Positions 4,163 through 5,079 of a stretch of 5,079 nt of DNA are shown here, piece by piece. The DNA is from an uncultured Clostridia bacterium (GTDB lineage: Bacteria > Bacillota > Clostridia > TANB77 > CAG-508), in NCBI GenBank assembly GCA_947630255.1, contig CANRGU010000094.1, positions 1-5,079 on the forward strand, read 5' to 3'. The translations under genes were made by a program, and so were the position numbers. Below the pieces are notes generated by a model that was not told the origin of the DNA, did no database searches, and saw nothing but the letters and a program-made list of their open reading frames with translations. The stretch's first letter is position 1, and each line of letters opens with the position of its first letter.

Positions 4163-5079
4163 ATGGACAAAAAAAACGTAAGATACAATATACTAGCAGT
4201 CCTTGTCTATATTATAGGAATAATATTACTAATACAACTTTTTAACCTCCAAATAGTGCATGGAGAAGAGTATTTAGAAAAATCTAGTTCAAGACTAACA
4301 AGAGAAAACACAATCACTGCATCAAGAGGAGACATATTAGATAGAAATGGAAATATTATTGCAGGAACTGTTAATGAATACAGTGTAGAAATATATAAAA
4401 GTAAAATAAGTACAGAAACATTAAATAATACATTATTAAAAGTAGTACAAGTATTAGAGGCAAACGAAGATAAGTATAAAGACGAATTTCCAATAAAAAT
4501 AAACCCAATTGAATTCACAATAAGTGATGAAAAACTATCTCAATGGTTAAAAAATAAGGGCTTTGACAATAATTCATCAGCAGAAGATGTACTTCAAAAG
4601 TATAAAGAAAAATATGAAATAAACAACAATAATATAGAAGAAGTAAGAAAAATAATAGCTATAAGATATGGAATAGAACAAGAAGGTTATAGTAGTATGA
4701 GCCCATATACAATAGCAAAAAATGTAAGCACAAAAACTGTAGCAATTCTAGAGGAACAAAACTTAGAATTTCCAGGAATAGCAATTTCTACAACATCAGC
4801 TAGAAAATACATAAGAGGAAGCTTAGCATCACACACAATAGGATATATAGGTGGAATAAATGAAGAAGAATTGAAAAATACAGAAGGCTATTCTATAAAT
4901 GACTACATAGGAAAATCTGGAATAGAATATGTATTTGAACCATATTTACGAGGCACAAATGGTAAAAAACAAACAGATATGTCAATAGATGGAGCAACAA
5001 CAGGAGAATATATAACAGAAGAAGCTGTGCAAGGAGATAGTGTTGTATTAACAATAGATGCAAATTTGCAATCAGCAAC
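4163..5079 (+). CDS. mrdA: Penicillin-binding protein 2, class B transpeptidase (5' part)
   Basis: The frame is open for 305 codons to the right edge, about the first half of the protein. Residues 11-27 are a single membrane anchor placing the rest outside the cell. SRGDILDRNG (54-63) opens the dimerisation/pedestal domain, which carries a variable, charged, Asn-rich insert at about 85-180. RKYIRGSLASHTIGYIGGI (214-232) and GKSGIEYVFEPYLRGTNG (250-267) are standard class B PBP blocks. GDSVVLTIDANLQ (291-303) marks the start of the transpeptidase domain; the catalytic SxxK, SxN and KTG motifs lie outside. PBP2 cross-links peptidoglycan during elongation with RodA and MreBCD, and the position after mreD supports MrdA over SpoVD or FtsI. 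AAAAGGAGG (4144-4152) lies 10 nt before the ATG. Confidence 0.93.
   Translation, partial: MDKKNVRYNILAVLVYIIGIILLIQLFNLQIVHGEEYLEKSSSRLTRENTITASRGDILDRNGNIIAGTVNEYSVEIYKSKISTETLNNTLLKVVQVLEANEDKYKDEFPIKINPIEFTISDEKLSQWLKNKGFDNNSSAEDVLQKYKEKYEINNNNIEEVRKIIAIRYGIEQEGYSSMSPYTIAKNVSTKTVAILEEQNLEFPGIAISTTSARKYIRGSLASHTIGYIGGINEEELKNTEGYSINDYIGKSGIEYVFEPYLRGTNGKKQTDMSIDGATTGEYITEEAVQGDSVVLTIDANLQSA

Overview
The window is AT-rich DNA from a low-GC Bacillota, most likely an anaerobic, gut-type member of the Clostridia. The basis is strong AGGAGG-type ribosome sites, sigma-A-like promoters with 17-bp spacers, a clostridial TSCPD protein and clostridial-looking intrinsic terminators. No species can be named from the sequence alone. 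There is no CRISPR array, no intact insertion sequence and no rRNA.

Left part, minus strand (1-1349). A DUF2207-family membrane protein runs off the left edge. It starts directly at the transmembrane segment and lacks the large N-terminal domain usual for the family. Upstream of it are a perfect 12-bp inverted repeat, an intrinsic terminator, a complete tRNA-Pro(UGG) with encoded CCA, and the tRNA promoter.

Centre, plus strand (1396-2508). A strong promoter drives a two-gene operon: a small four-cysteine TSCPD protein (TIGR03905 type) and a MarR-family regulator that I recognise as OhrR, the organic-peroxide sensor. The -10 box and start site lie inside a double inverted repeat built from TACAAT/ATTGTA half-sites, which matches the OhrR operator type known from Bacillus. 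The operon is therefore probably self-regulated and peroxide-inducible. No ohr peroxidase gene is visible in the window; the TSCPD protein takes the place where the target gene would be expected. The regulator keeps the sensing cysteine (C14) and has a second one (C120) placed like the resolving cysteine of two-cysteine OhrR proteins. The operon ends in an unusual C-loop hairpin followed by an intrinsic terminator.

Right part, plus strand (2557-5079). A separate promoter, whose extended -10 is duplicated in tandem, drives a PF11449-type membrane protein (putative heavy-metal or manganese exporter) with a Cys/His-rich loop. After an 82-nt gap with its own promoter come mreD and the 5' part of mrdA (PBP2), the membrane and transpeptidase parts of the cell-elongation machinery. 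mreB and mreC, usually just upstream, are absent here.

The most interesting unit is the OhrR-TSCPD operon with its operator: a predicted organic-peroxide or thiol-stress module in which TSCPD is the candidate effector.
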